Numbered from the stretch's first letter, positions 9,015 to 18,420 are shown. The stretch: 64,000 nucleotides of DNA from RGIG8306 sp964566025 (GCA_964566025.1 CAZMHF010000005.1:1-64000), one strand, 5' to 3'. Program-made: numbers and translations. The notes: generated by a model from the sequence alone, not told the origin.

Positions 9015-9806
9015 TTAAGACGTTCTTTTTTGCCTTGCACATTCATACATAATAATCGCTCCTGCCACACCTGCATTTAATGATTCACCCTTTCCCTCCA
9101 TCGGAATATGAATCTTTTCATCTGCCAATACAAGCGCCTCTTTCGATAGTCCATTTGCTTCATTTCCAATCATAACAGCGCACGCCTCTAAATAATTAAC
9201 TTCATCATATGACTTACTGTTTTCCAATGCAGCTGCATATATTTTAAATGGCTGTTTTCTTAATAATTCAACAATGCTTACTATGTTTCTACTATATATA
9301 AATGGCACTCTAAAAATAGCGCCCATTGTGGCTCTAACAACTTTTGGATTGTATATATCCACTGAATTTTCTGTTAATATAATTCCCGCTGCCGCGCTTG
9401 CCTCTGCCGTTCGAAGAATCGTCCCCAAATTGCCAGGATCATTTATTTGTTCCAACACGATCACAAAAGGATTTTCTTTTTTTAATAAGTCTTCTATCGA
9501 GTAATCTAGTTGCTTTAAAATCGCAACAATACCTTGTGGGGTTTTCGTATCACTTATTTTTTGAAAAAGAGAATCTTTTACGATCTCATAACCCGTCTGT
9601 TTTAGTTTTTCCTCAACTAAAGAAAAGCGTTTTGTATCCTTCTGCAAACTTTCTGATACAAAAACTTCTTGACACAATTCAAGTGGTGCTTCTAAAAATA
9701 GTTTGATACCTTCAATAACAAATTCGTTTGAATCAACTCTCTCACTTTTTTTATCTTTTAATTTTAGTATATGGCTAATTTTTTTATTATCTGTCGATGT
9801 AATCAT
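9015..9806 (-). CDS. TrmH/SpoU-family RNA 2'-O-methyltransferase
   Basis: 263 residues. An N-terminal substrate-binding domain (about 1-95) precedes the knotted SPOUT domain. Motif 1 is DPGNLGTILRTA near 125, motif 2 NPKVVRATMGA near 155 and motif 3 IPMEGKGESLNAGVAGAI near 235, all intact with the catalytic Arg and Asn. It probably methylates a ribose in 23S rRNA (RlmB/TsnR-like); the exact nucleotide cannot be told from sequence. It lies between pfkA and the SleB-like gene and is set apart by terminators on both sides. Confidence 0.9.
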   Translation of the reverse strand: MITSTDNKKISHILKLKDKKSERVDSNEFVIEGIKLFLEAPLELCQEVFVSESLQKDTKRFSLVEEKLKQTGYEIVKDSLFQKISDTKTPQGIVAILKQLDYSIEDLLKKENPFVIVLEQINDPGNLGTILRTAEASAAAGIILTENSVDIYNPKVVRATMGAIFRVPFIYSRNIVSIVELLRKQPFKIYAAALENSKSYDEVNYLEACAVMIGNEANGLSKEALVLADEKIHIPMEGKGESLNAGVAGAIIMYECARQKRTS

Positions 9807-9836
9807 AATGCTCTTTGTTCTCCCTCTTACAAAAAA

Positions 9837-9860
9837 GGTTGAAAGAAAATTCTTTCAACC
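9837..9860 (-). terminator. Terminator after pfkA
   Basis: Perfect inverted repeat GGTTGAAAGA...TCTTTCAACC with a four-base loop, followed by TTTTTT on the minus strand. Textbook intrinsic terminator. Confidence 0.9.
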
Positions 9861-9875
9861 TCATTCTTTCGCCAA

Positions 9876-10847
9876 TTAGCGGGATAAAAATCCACTTAAT
9901 TCATATTCGTATTGATCAATTTCTTTTTTCATGGCAAGCGCTTCATTGATTTCGTAGTCAACAAACTCTCCATTTTTATAACAAATCACTCGATTAGTTG
10001 CACCATCTAATAATAAATCCACAGCCTTTGCTCCCATAATCGAAGCGTAAAAACGGTCTTTACAAGTTGGAGAACCACCACGCTGAATGTGTCCGATAAT
10101 CGTCGCACGCGCATCAATATTTGTTGCCTTTTGGATACGCTCTGCCATCCCTTGGGAATCACCAACACCTTCTGCATTTACAATGATATGATGTGTTTTC
10201 CCTGTTTTTTTATTTTGAATAATGCGTTCGATAATTGCCTCTTCGTCGCCATCGTACTTCTCTGGAAGCAAAATATCTTCTGCTCCATTGGCAATACCTG
10301 TCCACATAGCAATATAACCTGCTTTACGTCCCATAACCTCAATAATACTAACTCTTTCATGCGAAGTAGATGTATCACGCACCTTATCAATCGCTTGCAT
10401 CACTGTATTGATTGCTGTATCAAATCCAATTGTATAGTCTGTACAAGCAATATCCAAATCAATTGTTCCTGGAATTCCAATTGTATTAATGCCTAAATTA
10501 GCTAATTTGCATGCTCCCATAAAGGAACCATCTCCACCAATAACAACTAATCCATCAATTTCATGTTTGCGACAAATTTCAGCGCCTTTTTTTTGGTACT
10601 CTTCTTCTCTAAACTCTTTACATCTTGCTGTATAAAGAACCGTACCACCACGCTGAATAATATCCGAAACACCTTTCTTATCTAAATCAATAATCTCTTC
10701 TCTTAACAATCCAGCGTAACCACGCAAAATCCCCTTAACCTTTAGTCCTTTGTTAAGTGCCTTTCGTGTCACTGCTCGTATAGCAGCGTTCATTCCTGGT
10801 GCATCACCACCACTTGTTAATATAGCTATGGTTTTTATCTCTTTCAT
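9876..10847 (-). CDS. pfkA: ATP-dependent 6-phosphofructokinase
   Basis: Phosphorylates fructose 6-phosphate in glycolysis. 323 residues, typical of bacterial PfkA. Nucleotide-binding motifs GGDAPGMNAAIRAV (about 11-24) and GGDGSFMGA (about 103-111) point to ATP rather than pyrophosphate. The catalytic region reads TIDLDIACTDYTIGF near 126-140: the catalytic aspartates are kept, but the usual TIDND asparagine is leucine. IEVMGRKAGY and the C-terminal HIQRGGSPT motif are present. It follows dnaE after 105 bases but has its own candidate promoter with a palindrome. Confidence 0.95.
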   Translation of the reverse strand: MKEIKTIAILTSGGDAPGMNAAIRAVTRKALNKGLKVKGILRGYAGLLREEIIDLDKKGVSDIIQRGGTVLYTARCKEFREEEYQKKGAEICRKHEIDGLVVIGGDGSFMGACKLANLGINTIGIPGTIDLDIACTDYTIGFDTAINTVMQAIDKVRDTSTSHERVSIIEVMGRKAGYIAMWTGIANGAEDILLPEKYDGDEEAIIERIIQNKKTGKTHHIIVNAEGVGDSQGMAERIQKATNIDARATIIGHIQRGGSPTCKDRFYASIMGAKAVDLLLDGATNRVICYKNGEFVDYEINEALAMKKEIDQYEYELSGFLSR

Positions 10848-10886
10848 AGCGCCTCCTACTTATTATTCTATATGCTCACGATATTT

Positions 10887-10915
10887 AGTTTAATATTAAA
10901 CCAACATTTTTTCAA
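10887..10915 (-). promoter_or_regulatory. Candidate pfkA promoter with palindromic operator
   Basis: Minus strand: TTGAAA (10910-10915), 17-base spacer, TAAACT (10887-10892). A perfect 14-base palindrome GTTTAATATTAAAC (10888-10901) overlaps the -10 hexamer and could be an operator. Confidence 0.5.
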
Positions 10916-10952
10916 GTGGTAAAGAGGATTTTGGGATGTGTTATCTTATACT

Positions 10953-13900
10953 TTATCTTCGTTCTAGCATTTTTGTCACAACTTTTACGTTTTGTGAACC
11001 AAATTCTTTTTCCAATGTGCTAACTAGATTATCGGCACTACTATTGACTCGATTAGAAATAGTCACCACTTTTTTTGTGTCATCTAAACAAATGCCAATC
11101 GCTCCATCCCCTGGATACGCTTCCATCGTTTTTTCTAAAAATGATTGATTTTCCTCGTAATCCTTTTCGTTTTTAAATAGCACCCATATTTTTGACTGTA
11201 TCGCGCTAAATGGCCATAATGTTTCTCCTAGCAAACTAACACTACCATCTGATGAGATGCTGGCTGTTGCTCGAATAAAGACTTTTTCCTCTTCAATGAA
11301 GTATTGCTTGTATTTTTCATGCCCTTTTGCAAAAAAGACGATTTGCAAACTTCCAATCATATCTTCAATTGTTAGCTTTGTATAAATGCTCCCTCGCTTT
11401 GTTGGCTGTGTCAAAATTTCCGTAATAATTCCGCCAACAACCACTGTCTCGCGATCTTTAATTTCAAGCACATCTTCTTCTTCCTCTAATACAAAGTTAT
11501 TATAAAAATGTGTTGCCGTTGCATTGATAATGACTCGATCCTCCTCCAATGGATGACCACTTACATAAATACCTAGCACCTCTTTTTCGAATTTTAGCTT
11601 TGTCATATTGTCAAATTCGCCAACATCGGGGAACTCGATTTTATAGATTTTCTTTTCTTCTGGCTCTAAAAAATCCAACAAAGACAACTGTCCACTTGCT
11701 GCCACCTTTTTCGAGCGAAGAATATCATCCAATTGCAATGGATAGATAAGCATTTTTTGTTGTCTTGTACCTGCCAAACTATCTAAAGCACCTGATTTAA
11801 TAAACCCTTCTATCGTTCGCTTATTGACACCTTTTCCAACTGTGCGTCGCATAAAATCATCAAAATCAACAAATAACCCATTCTTATTTCTTTCTTCGAC
11901 AATTTGGTCAATCACCGCCACACCAATGCTTTTTACAGCCGATAAGGCATAAATGATATTTTCACCACTAACGGTAAAATCACTTTGTCCTAAATTAATA
12001 TCTGGTGGCATTATCGTAATCTTTAAAGCGCGAGACTCTTGGATATACTGTGCTAATTTTGTCGAATTAGCGATAACCGAAGACATCAATGCTGCCATAT
12101 ACTCTTCTTTGTAATAGTATTTTAAAAATGCAGTTTGATAGCACACCACTGCATACGCTGCCGCATGCGATTTATTGAACGCATATTTTGCAAATTCCGT
12201 CATGCTATCGAATATCTTATTTGCTGCTTTTTCTGAAACGCCATTGTTGATACAGCCTTTTATACCTTCTTTTTCATTTCCATAAATAAAGTTATGGCGT
12301 TCCCTCTCCATTACATCCATTTTCTTTTTTGACATAGCACGACGTAGCAAATCACTTCTACCAAATGTAAAACCAGCTAAATCACGCACAATTTGCATAA
12401 CTTGCTCTTGGTAAACAATACAACCATACGTTTGTCCTAATATCGGTTCTAAAAGCTGTGTATCGTATACAATTGCATTCGCATTATTTTTCCCCTCAAT
12501 ATATGAGTCAATATAATCCATTGGTCCTGGTCGATAGAGGGAAATTCCTGCAATAATATCCTCCATGTTTTGTGGCTTTAGGCGCTTCATAAAGCTTTTC
12601 ATTCCGCCACTTTCCAATTGAAATACGCCTTCTGTTTTTCCTAAACTAATGTGGTGATAGACATTTTTGTCATCATAATCGATTTTATCAATATCAATGT
12701 CAATGCCTCGATTTTTCTTAACCAAGTTCACCGCATCTTGAATAACCGTCAATGTTCGAAGACCTAAAAAGTCCATTTTGAGCAAGCCTAATTCTTCAAG
12801 CGTTCCCATTGTATATTGTGTCGTAATGGAGCCGTCGCTCGTTTTTGCTAATGGCACATATTCATCTACTGGCTGTTCACTAATAACAACCCCCGCCGCA
12901 TGCATGGAAGCATGCCTTGGAAGCCCTTCTAATCGCTTAGACATATCAATCAACCGCTTAACCTGTGGATCGGATTCGTACATATCCATAAGCTCTGCAT
13001 TTAGTTTTAATGCTTTCTCAATCGTAATTCCAATATCATTTGGAATTTTCTTTGCAATGGTATCGCATAAAGCATATGGCAAATCTAATGCTCGTCCAAC
13101 ATCTCGTACAACACCTCTTGCCGCCATTGTTCCAAAAGTAATAATCTGCGCTACTTGCTCTTCACCATATGTACGAACAACGTAATCAATTACCTCTTGT
13201 CTTCTCACATAACAAAAATCAATATCAAAATCTGGCATCGTCACACGCTCTGGATTCAAGAAGCGCTCAAATAGCAAGTTGTACTTAATCGGATCAATAT
13301 TCGTAATGTTTAGGCAATAGGCAACGATACTTCCTGCACCTGAACCTCTTCCTGGTCCTACACTAATTCCATTTTCCATCGCATATCGAATAAAATCAGA
13401 AACAATTAAAAAATAATCCACGAAGCCCATTTGCTTAATGACGCTCATTTCATATAATAATCGCTCCTTTACGGACTCCGTATCTTGATAACGCTTAGAA
13501 AGACCTTCAAAGCAAGCCTTATCAAAAAACTCGTCTGCTGTAAATAGTTCGGGCACATGAAATTTTGGCAATTTGTAATTATGAAATTCAATATTCACAT
13601 GGCATCGTTTCGCAATCAGATCGGTATTGTCAATTGCTTTTTGCATATTGATGAATCTCTCTCGCATTTGTTCTTCACTTTTTAGGTAAAATTCATCGCC
13701 CTCATAGCGCATACGATTTTGATCTTCAACTTTTTTTCCCGTTTGTATACAAAGCAATATATCATGTGGAACACTATCTTCTTGATATATATAATGCACA
13801 TCATTTGTTGCCACAAGCTCGATATTTGTTTCTTGTGACATCCGAACTAAATCCATATTCACTTGACGCTGCGTACTAATACCATGGTCTTGTAGCTCCA

Positions 13901-14417
13901 AGAAAAAATTCTCTGCCCCAAAAATATCGCGGTAACGCAGTGCCGCTTTTTTTGCTTCCGGATAAAACCCGCGCGCCAAATATCGTGCAACCTCTCCTGC
14001 AAGGCATGCACTAAGTGCGATAATTCCTTCATGGTATTCTTGCAAAACTTCTAAATCAACGCGTGGTTTATAATAAAAGCCTTCTACGCAGCCAATCGAA
14101 ACAATCTTCATCAAATTTTTATAGCCAATATCATTTTCTGCTAGCAAAACCAAATGATAATATCGATCACTTTCATTTCCACTTTCTTTATCAAAGCGTG
14201 AGCCAGGCGCTACATAGATTTCGCATCCGATAATTGGTTTAATTCCATTTGCAATTGCTTCCTTATAAAAGTCAATTGCACCGTACATGACACCATGGTC
14301 TGTAATCGCAATGCTATCCATCCCCAACTCTTTTGTACGCGAAATAAGCTCCCTAATCTGACAGGAGCCATCTAATAAACTATATCCAGTATGTACATGC
14401 AAATGTGCAAATGCCAC
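10953..14417 (-). CDS. dnaE: DNA polymerase III alpha subunit, DnaE type
   Basis: 1154 residues. The PHP domain is at the N-terminus (HLHVHTGYSLLDGS from residue 5). The polymerase core has GPGRGSGAGSIVAYC near 360 and the catalytic aspartates in MPDFDIDFCYVRR near 395. A helix-hairpin-helix region lies near 825-850 (KGVNKRTIEGFIKSGALDSL) and an OB fold near 1000-1080. In Firmicutes DnaE works beside PolC and extends primers before handing over to it. It is the last gene of the hprK operon; DnaE and PfkA are commonly adjacent in this phylum. Confidence 0.97.
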   Translation of the reverse strand: MAFAHLHVHTGYSLLDGSCQIRELISRTKELGMDSIAITDHGVMYGAIDFYKEAIANGIKPIIGCEIYVAPGSRFDKESGNESDRYYHLVLLAENDIGYKNLMKIVSIGCVEGFYYKPRVDLEVLQEYHEGIIALSACLAGEVARYLARGFYPEAKKAALRYRDIFGAENFFLELQDHGISTQRQVNMDLVRMSQETNIELVATNDVHYIYQEDSVPHDILLCIQTGKKVEDQNRMRYEGDEFYLKSEEQMRERFINMQKAIDNTDLIAKRCHVNIEFHNYKLPKFHVPELFTADEFFDKACFEGLSKRYQDTESVKERLLYEMSVIKQMGFVDYFLIVSDFIRYAMENGISVGPGRGSGAGSIVAYCLNITNIDPIKYNLLFERFLNPERVTMPDFDIDFCYVRRQEVIDYVVRTYGEEQVAQIITFGTMAARGVVRDVGRALDLPYALCDTIAKKIPNDIGITIEKALKLNAELMDMYESDPQVKRLIDMSKRLEGLPRHASMHAAGVVISEQPVDEYVPLAKTSDGSITTQYTMGTLEELGLLKMDFLGLRTLTVIQDAVNLVKKNRGIDIDIDKIDYDDKNVYHHISLGKTEGVFQLESGGMKSFMKRLKPQNMEDIIAGISLYRPGPMDYIDSYIEGKNNANAIVYDTQLLEPILGQTYGCIVYQEQVMQIVRDLAGFTFGRSDLLRRAMSKKKMDVMERERHNFIYGNEKEGIKGCINNGVSEKAANKIFDSMTEFAKYAFNKSHAAAYAVVCYQTAFLKYYYKEEYMAALMSSVIANSTKLAQYIQESRALKITIMPPDINLGQSDFTVSGENIIYALSAVKSIGVAVIDQIVEERNKNGLFVDFDDFMRRTVGKGVNKRTIEGFIKSGALDSLAGTRQQKMLIYPLQLDDILRSKKVAASGQLSLLDFLEPEEKKIYKIEFPDVGEFDNMTKLKFEKEVLGIYVSGHPLEEDRVIINATATHFYNNFVLEEEEDVLEIKDRETVVVGGIITEILTQPTKRGSIYTKLTIEDMIGSLQIVFFAKGHEKYKQYFIEEEKVFIRATASISSDGSVSLLGETLWPFSAIQSKIWVLFKNEKDYEENQSFLEKTMEAYPGDGAIGICLDDTKKVVTISNRVNSSADNLVSTLEKEFGSQNVKVVTKMLERR

Positions 14418-14450
14418 GCAATCCCCCTTTGCAAACCAACAGTTAGAGGA

Positions 14451-14705
14451 TTATTTCCCTATAAGAAATCCCTCCATACTTAATAATGCTTCTTCTTCAT
14501 CCACTCCTTCAATTGAAAGCGTTAATTCTTCACCTTGTATAATGCCAATTGCCATCATACCCATAAGGCTTTTCGCATTCACCTTACTTGTTCCCTTTTC
14601 AATGAAAATCATTGATTGAAATTGGCTTGCTTTTTGCACTAGCATAGCAATTGGCTTAAGATCAGAAGAAGATTTCATATTAACTACGACTGTTTTGTTT
14701 ATCAT
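14451..14705 (-). CDS. HPr-family protein, Crh-like, lacking His15
   Basis: 84 residues, collinear with canonical HPr numbering. The residue that HPr phosphorylates through EI (His15) is Asp here, in SSSDLKPIA, while Pro18 is kept and Arg17 is Lys. The regulatory Ser46 is present in NAKSLMGMM, as are flanking hydrophobic residues used for CcpA contact. In Bacillus, Crh (Gln15, Ser46) sits at the same position after whiA, and hprK is in this operon. By inference this is a Crh-type regulator phosphorylated only on Ser46 by HprK, not a sugar-transport HPr. A true HPr must be elsewhere. Confidence 0.85.
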   Translation of the reverse strand: MINKTVVVNMKSSSDLKPIAMLVQKASQFQSMIFIEKGTSKVNAKSLMGMMAIGIIQGEELTLSIEGVDEEEALLSMEGFLIGK

Positions 14706-14717
14706 TTTTTTGCTCCT

Positions 14718-15644
14718 TTAACGGTATTCATCCGCAATTTTATTAATTTTGCGCAAACGGTGATTCACTCCCGATTTGCCGATTGGTGGGTCTAACAACT
14801 CACCTAATTGAGCTAAGCTAAGATAAGGATTTTCAAGCCTTACTCGTGCTATCTCAATCAAACTATCTTCTAGTTCGTCTAATACATTGTGACTTATTAA
14901 AAGCTTAATGTCCTCGATTTGTCCTGTTGAAGCACTTACTAATTTATTTAGATTGGCTACATCGCAATTATTCGCGCGATTAACATTGCCAGCAATCTCT
15001 TTTAGTATACGCACATTCTCCATTTCCATCAAGGCAACATGTGCTCCCATCAAATTTAGTGCATAGGCAATTTGATTGCCTTCCTTAAGGTATACCACAT
15101 AATATTTCTTTCTTGCAACTATTTTCGGCGACAATTCGAAAGAAATTAGTATTTCTTGTGTTTTTTTTGCTTGTTCAATGCTTGTGCAAACAATTTCATA
15201 ATGATACGGTTTTTCGGGTGCACTTAATGATCCCGCGCACAAAAACGCTCCTTTTATAAATGCGCGCTTGCAGCAACTTTTTTGTATAACCAATCCATCC
15301 ACTACCATATCAATTGATGTTGCTGCTTGATTTTTTATCCCTTGCAAAATCTGATGAATACTTTCTTGATTTTGGATTTTGGCTACATAGTTTTGCATAT
15401 TTCGACTATTTCGTGACCAGTTTTTTTCAATTTCATCACGAATACCAAATAATTTTCGCAATAACGTTGTGTAGTTATTTGCCGCAAATAAATTTTCCGT
15501 TTCTAATTGCAAAACAAGCTCATCCCCTTTTGTCTCTAACTTGCATAAAAACGAGACAATAGCGGCTAGCTGTGCCATTTGACAATGACGCGCCTTAGGA
15601 ACTTCTTTTATAATTTCTGCCTTAACTGTCATAGAAAAAGACAT
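14718..15644 (-). CDS. whiA: WhiA-type regulator
   Basis: 308 residues. A degenerate LAGLIDADG-homing-endonuclease-like fold occupies about 100-210 (KRAFIKGAFLCAGSLSAPEK marks its first helix). A C-terminal helix-turn-helix (about 260-308) includes YLSLAQLGELLDPPIGKSG and ends NHRLRKINKIADEYR. WhiA is a DNA-binding protein; in Firmicutes it affects cell division and chromosome segregation, and in actinobacteria sporulation. It is not a nuclease. It follows rapZ by 15 bases; the yvcK gene found between these two in Bacillus is missing. Confidence 0.95.
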   Translation of the reverse strand: MSFSMTVKAEIIKEVPKARHCQMAQLAAIVSFLCKLETKGDELVLQLETENLFAANNYTTLLRKLFGIRDEIEKNWSRNSRNMQNYVAKIQNQESIHQILQGIKNQAATSIDMVVDGLVIQKSCCKRAFIKGAFLCAGSLSAPEKPYHYEIVCTSIEQAKKTQEILISFELSPKIVARKKYYVVYLKEGNQIAYALNLMGAHVALMEMENVRILKEIAGNVNRANNCDVANLNKLVSASTGQIEDIKLLISHNVLDELEDSLIEIARVRLENPYLSLAQLGELLDPPIGKSGVNHRLRKINKIADEYR

Positions 15645-15659
15645 GCTCTTACCTTACTT

Positions 15660-16511
15660 TCATTTTAATATATCTCGATGCTCAACTTTTATTCCGTAAC
15701 TGCTCTCAGACAATGTGTCAAATAGTGCATTTGCAATTGTCACAGAACGATGCTTGCCGCCTGTACAACCAATAGCAATCACCAATTGATTTTTTCCTTC
15801 GTTGATATAATTCGGAATTAAAAAGCGCAATAAATCCACTAATTTATCTAAAAAAATCTTCGTAACATCAAAGCTTTCTACATATGTATAGACTTCTTTA
15901 TCATTTCCTGTCAAATGCTTTAGTTCATCAATATAATATGGATTTGGCAAAAACCGAACATCAAACATCAAATCTGCTTCACTTGGCATTCCATATTTAA
16001 AGCCAAAGGATTGAATGGTAATTTGCAAGTTGTTGAATTTCTTGCCATCCAAAAAAATGTCACTCATCGTATTGCGTAGTTCTCGCACAAGCAAATGGCT
16101 CGTGTCAATAATATAGTCGGCCTTATCTCGCAAAAATGCAAGCGATTCTCGTTCATGTTGGATACCTACTTCAATAGAGTCTTCTTGACTTAATGGATGT
16201 GTTCTTCTTGTTTCTTTAAAACGTTTCATTAAGGATTCATCTGAAGCATCTAAATATAAAATCTCATATTCATGTTTCGTTTCTTTATTTTTAAAAATTG
16301 ATTGAAATAAATCGATTTTGTCTCCATTTCGTATATCAATGGATACCGCAACCTTTGAAAAACGATCCCTATTTTCATTAACAAGTGCTGTAAATCCTTC
16401 TAGCAATTCCATAGGAAAGTTATCAACGCAAAAAAATCCTAGGTCCTCTAAAATTCTAAGAGCCGTTACTTTTCCTGCACCCGACATCCCTGTTACAATA
16501 ATAAATCTCAT
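15660..16511 (-). CDS. rapZ: RapZ/YvcJ nucleotide-binding protein
   Basis: 283 residues. The N-terminal P-loop reads GMSGAGKVTA (about 8-17), with valine where Ser or Thr normally follows the lysine. FFCVDNFPMELL follows. The C-terminal domain (about 155-283) has the conserved GCTGGKHRSVTIANAL. In E. coli RapZ adapts GlmZ sRNA decay and senses glucosamine 6-phosphate; YvcJ in Bacillus affects competence and binds GTP. Here the partner RNA is unknown. It overlaps murB by four bases, linking it to cell-wall precursor synthesis. Confidence 0.94.
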   Translation of the reverse strand: MRFIIVTGMSGAGKVTALRILEDLGFFCVDNFPMELLEGFTALVNENRDRFSKVAVSIDIRNGDKIDLFQSIFKNKETKHEYEILYLDASDESLMKRFKETRRTHPLSQEDSIEVGIQHERESLAFLRDKADYIIDTSHLLVRELRNTMSDIFLDGKKFNNLQITIQSFGFKYGMPSEADLMFDVRFLPNPYYIDELKHLTGNDKEVYTYVESFDVTKIFLDKLVDLLRFLIPNYINEGKNQLVIAIGCTGGKHRSVTIANALFDTLSESSYGIKVEHRDILK

Positions 16512-17416
16512 GTGAAATCTCCTAAAAACTGCACTTCTGGTTCAAGGCGTACATTGGCATTTTCAAAAACCTTTTCGATGACATATTGAATCAATGCATA
16601 TATATCACTTGCCGTTGCATGGTCTTTATTAATAATAAATCCACAATGCTTTGTTGAGACTTGTGCGCCTCCTATTTGTTTGCCTGCCAATGAGGCTTCC
16701 ATAATGAGCTTCCCTGCAAAATGATTTTGAGGTCTTTTGAAGGTTGAGCCAGCACTAGGATAGGTTAATGGTTGCTTGTCTGTTCGCATTTGCATAAATT
16801 GCATGGTTTTTGTGCGAATGACTTCTTGATTTCCTTTTTCAAGTTGTAAAATAGCTCGCAACACAATCATGCGCTCTTTTTTAATGCAGCTATGACGATA
16901 ATCAAAATCCAATTCTTCCTTTTTTAATGTACGAACGATATTTTGATGATCTAGTACGACAACTTCTTTCACGATTTTAGACATCTCGCCATCATAAGCA
17001 CCAGCATTCATAACAATGGCACCACCAATGGTTCCAGGTATTCCATACGCAAACTCTAAGCCAGTTAAAGCATTCTCAATCGCCGCATTAGAAACCTTTT
17101 CTAGTATCACTCCACCATCCACATGGATGGTTTCGTTTTCTACTTTCAATCCCAAAAACCCTTTTGTCATCGATATAATCACGCCATCATACCCTTTGTC
17201 ACTAACGAGCAAGTTACTTCCTCTTCCAATAACCGCAAACGGAAGCTTTGTCGTATGACAGAGCATAATCACATCGCTTAATTGCTCGATTGTTTCTGGT
17301 AACACAAAGTATTTTGCTTTACCACCTGCTTGAAAGGTAGTATGTTTACTCATTGGCTCATCAATATAAATTTGTGTTTTATCTAGTATTTCTTGTAACG
17401 ATTCAAGAATGTTCAT
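16508..17416 (-). CDS. murB: UDP-N-acetylenolpyruvoylglucosamine reductase
   Basis: FAD-dependent reduction forming UDP-MurNAc in the cytoplasm. 302 residues from the ATG at 17416, chosen because GTGGAG lies seven bases upstream, ahead of a GTG at 17428. FAD-binding motifs are PFAVIGRGSNLLVSDKGYDG near 65 and GIPGTIGGAIVMNAGAYDGE near 125. Catalytic Ser lies in YPSAGSTFKRP near 225, and the final Glu in LEPEVQFLG. The length fits type II MurB. It is second in the hprK operon. Confidence 0.96.
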   Translation of the reverse strand: MNILESLQEILDKTQIYIDEPMSKHTTFQAGGKAKYFVLPETIEQLSDVIMLCHTTKLPFAVIGRGSNLLVSDKGYDGVIISMTKGFLGLKVENETIHVDGGVILEKVSNAAIENALTGLEFAYGIPGTIGGAIVMNAGAYDGEMSKIVKEVVVLDHQNIVRTLKKEELDFDYRHSCIKKERMIVLRAILQLEKGNQEVIRTKTMQFMQMRTDKQPLTYPSAGSTFKRPQNHFAGKLIMEASLAGKQIGGAQVSTKHCGFIINKDHATASDIYALIQYVIEKVFENANVRLEPEVQFLGDFT

Positions 17417-17428
17417 GTTTATCTCCAC

Positions 17429-18355
17429 TTATGAATTTTTCATCAAGTTCGCTTGAATTCTATCATAGAATGCTTGCGCAGCATTATATCCCATTTTCTT
17501 TTGACGGTAGTTTACAGCCGCTGATTCTACAATGATTGCTAAATTTCGACCTGGTCGAATCGGGATATTATGGCATACGATTTTATTTCCTAAAAACTCA
17601 ATATAATTATCATCCAATCCCATTCGATCATATTGGCGATTGCGATCCCATTCCTCTAATTTGATTACCATATCAATCGCTTGCGTATTTTTAACACTCT
17701 CAACACCAAACAAGGTTTTTACATCAATAATACCAATGCCTCGCAACTCAATAAAATGGCGCGTGATATCAGGCGCTGATCCTACTAATGTCTCATCACT
17801 TACTTTTTTTATCTCGACAACATCATCCGAAACAAGACGATGCCCTCTTTTGATTAGTTCAAGTGCTGACTCACTTTTTCCGATGCCACTCTCGCCCATA
17901 ATTAACACACCTTCACCATAAACGTCAACAAGAACGCCATGGATTGAAATCATTGGTGCTAATTCGACTTTTAACCAACGAATAACCTCTGCCATAATAT
18001 CCGATGTTGATTGAGAAGAAACTAGCAATGGCACATTGTATTTTGTCGCTAACTCAACAAATTCTTCGCAAGGCTCATAATTACGACTAAATACAATACA
18101 TGGACTCTTACTAGATACAAATCGTTCAAATGACTTGTAACGCACATCTTCATCCATCATCTCTATATAGGTATGCTCTACATTTCCAATAATCTGCACA
18201 CGTTCATTATCAAAGTGTGTATAGAAGCCTGCTAGTTGAAGAGCAGGTCGATTAATATCAGGCGTTTCAATAAATAATTCGTCGGTATTAATACCTTCTG
18301 TTACATTTTTAAATCCCATTTTTTCAATTAGCCTACTAACCGATACACCGTCCAT
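17429..18355 (-). CDS. hprK: HPr kinase/phosphorylase
   Basis: Phosphorylates and dephosphorylates Ser46 of HPr/Crh, the central switch of carbon catabolite control in Firmicutes. 308 residues. The N-terminal domain covers about 1-125. The catalytic domain has the P-loop GESGIGKSE near 152, the catalytic His and Asp in HRLVSDDVV near 172, and the signature RGIGIIDVKTLFG near 203. It is the first gene of the operon, directly behind a strong promoter, and its likely substrate is encoded four genes downstream. Confidence 0.96.
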   Translation of the reverse strand: MDGVSVSRLIEKMGFKNVTEGINTDELFIETPDINRPALQLAGFYTHFDNERVQIIGNVEHTYIEMMDEDVRYKSFERFVSSKSPCIVFSRNYEPCEEFVELATKYNVPLLVSSQSTSDIMAEVIRWLKVELAPMISIHGVLVDVYGEGVLIMGESGIGKSESALELIKRGHRLVSDDVVEIKKVSDETLVGSAPDITRHFIELRGIGIIDVKTLFGVESVKNTQAIDMVIKLEEWDRNRQYDRMGLDDNYIEFLGNKIVCHNIPIRPGRNLAIIVESAAVNYRQKKMGYNAAQAFYDRIQANLMKNS

Positions 18356-18386
18356 TTTTCTACCTCACTTTTTATTTGTTATCTCT

Positions 18387-18415
18387 ATTGTACTAAAGAG
18401 GACTAGGAATGTCAA
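18387..18415 (-). promoter_or_regulatory. Promoter of the hprK operon
   Basis: Minus strand: TTGACA (18410-18415), 17-base spacer, TACAAT (18387-18392), about 30 bases before hprK. The -35 hexamer lies just after the uvrC stop codon. Confidence 0.8.
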
Positions 18416-18420
18416 AGTCC

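Noticed and set aside
10430..10480. PfkA TIDLD in place of TIDND
   Set aside because: The catalytic aspartates are kept, and I believe this variant occurs in other Lachnospiraceae-type enzymes, so it is not counted as a novelty.
14718..15644. Homing endonuclease reading of whiA
   Set aside because: The LAGLIDADG-like fold lacks catalytic acids and the C-terminal helix-turn-helix marks it as WhiA.
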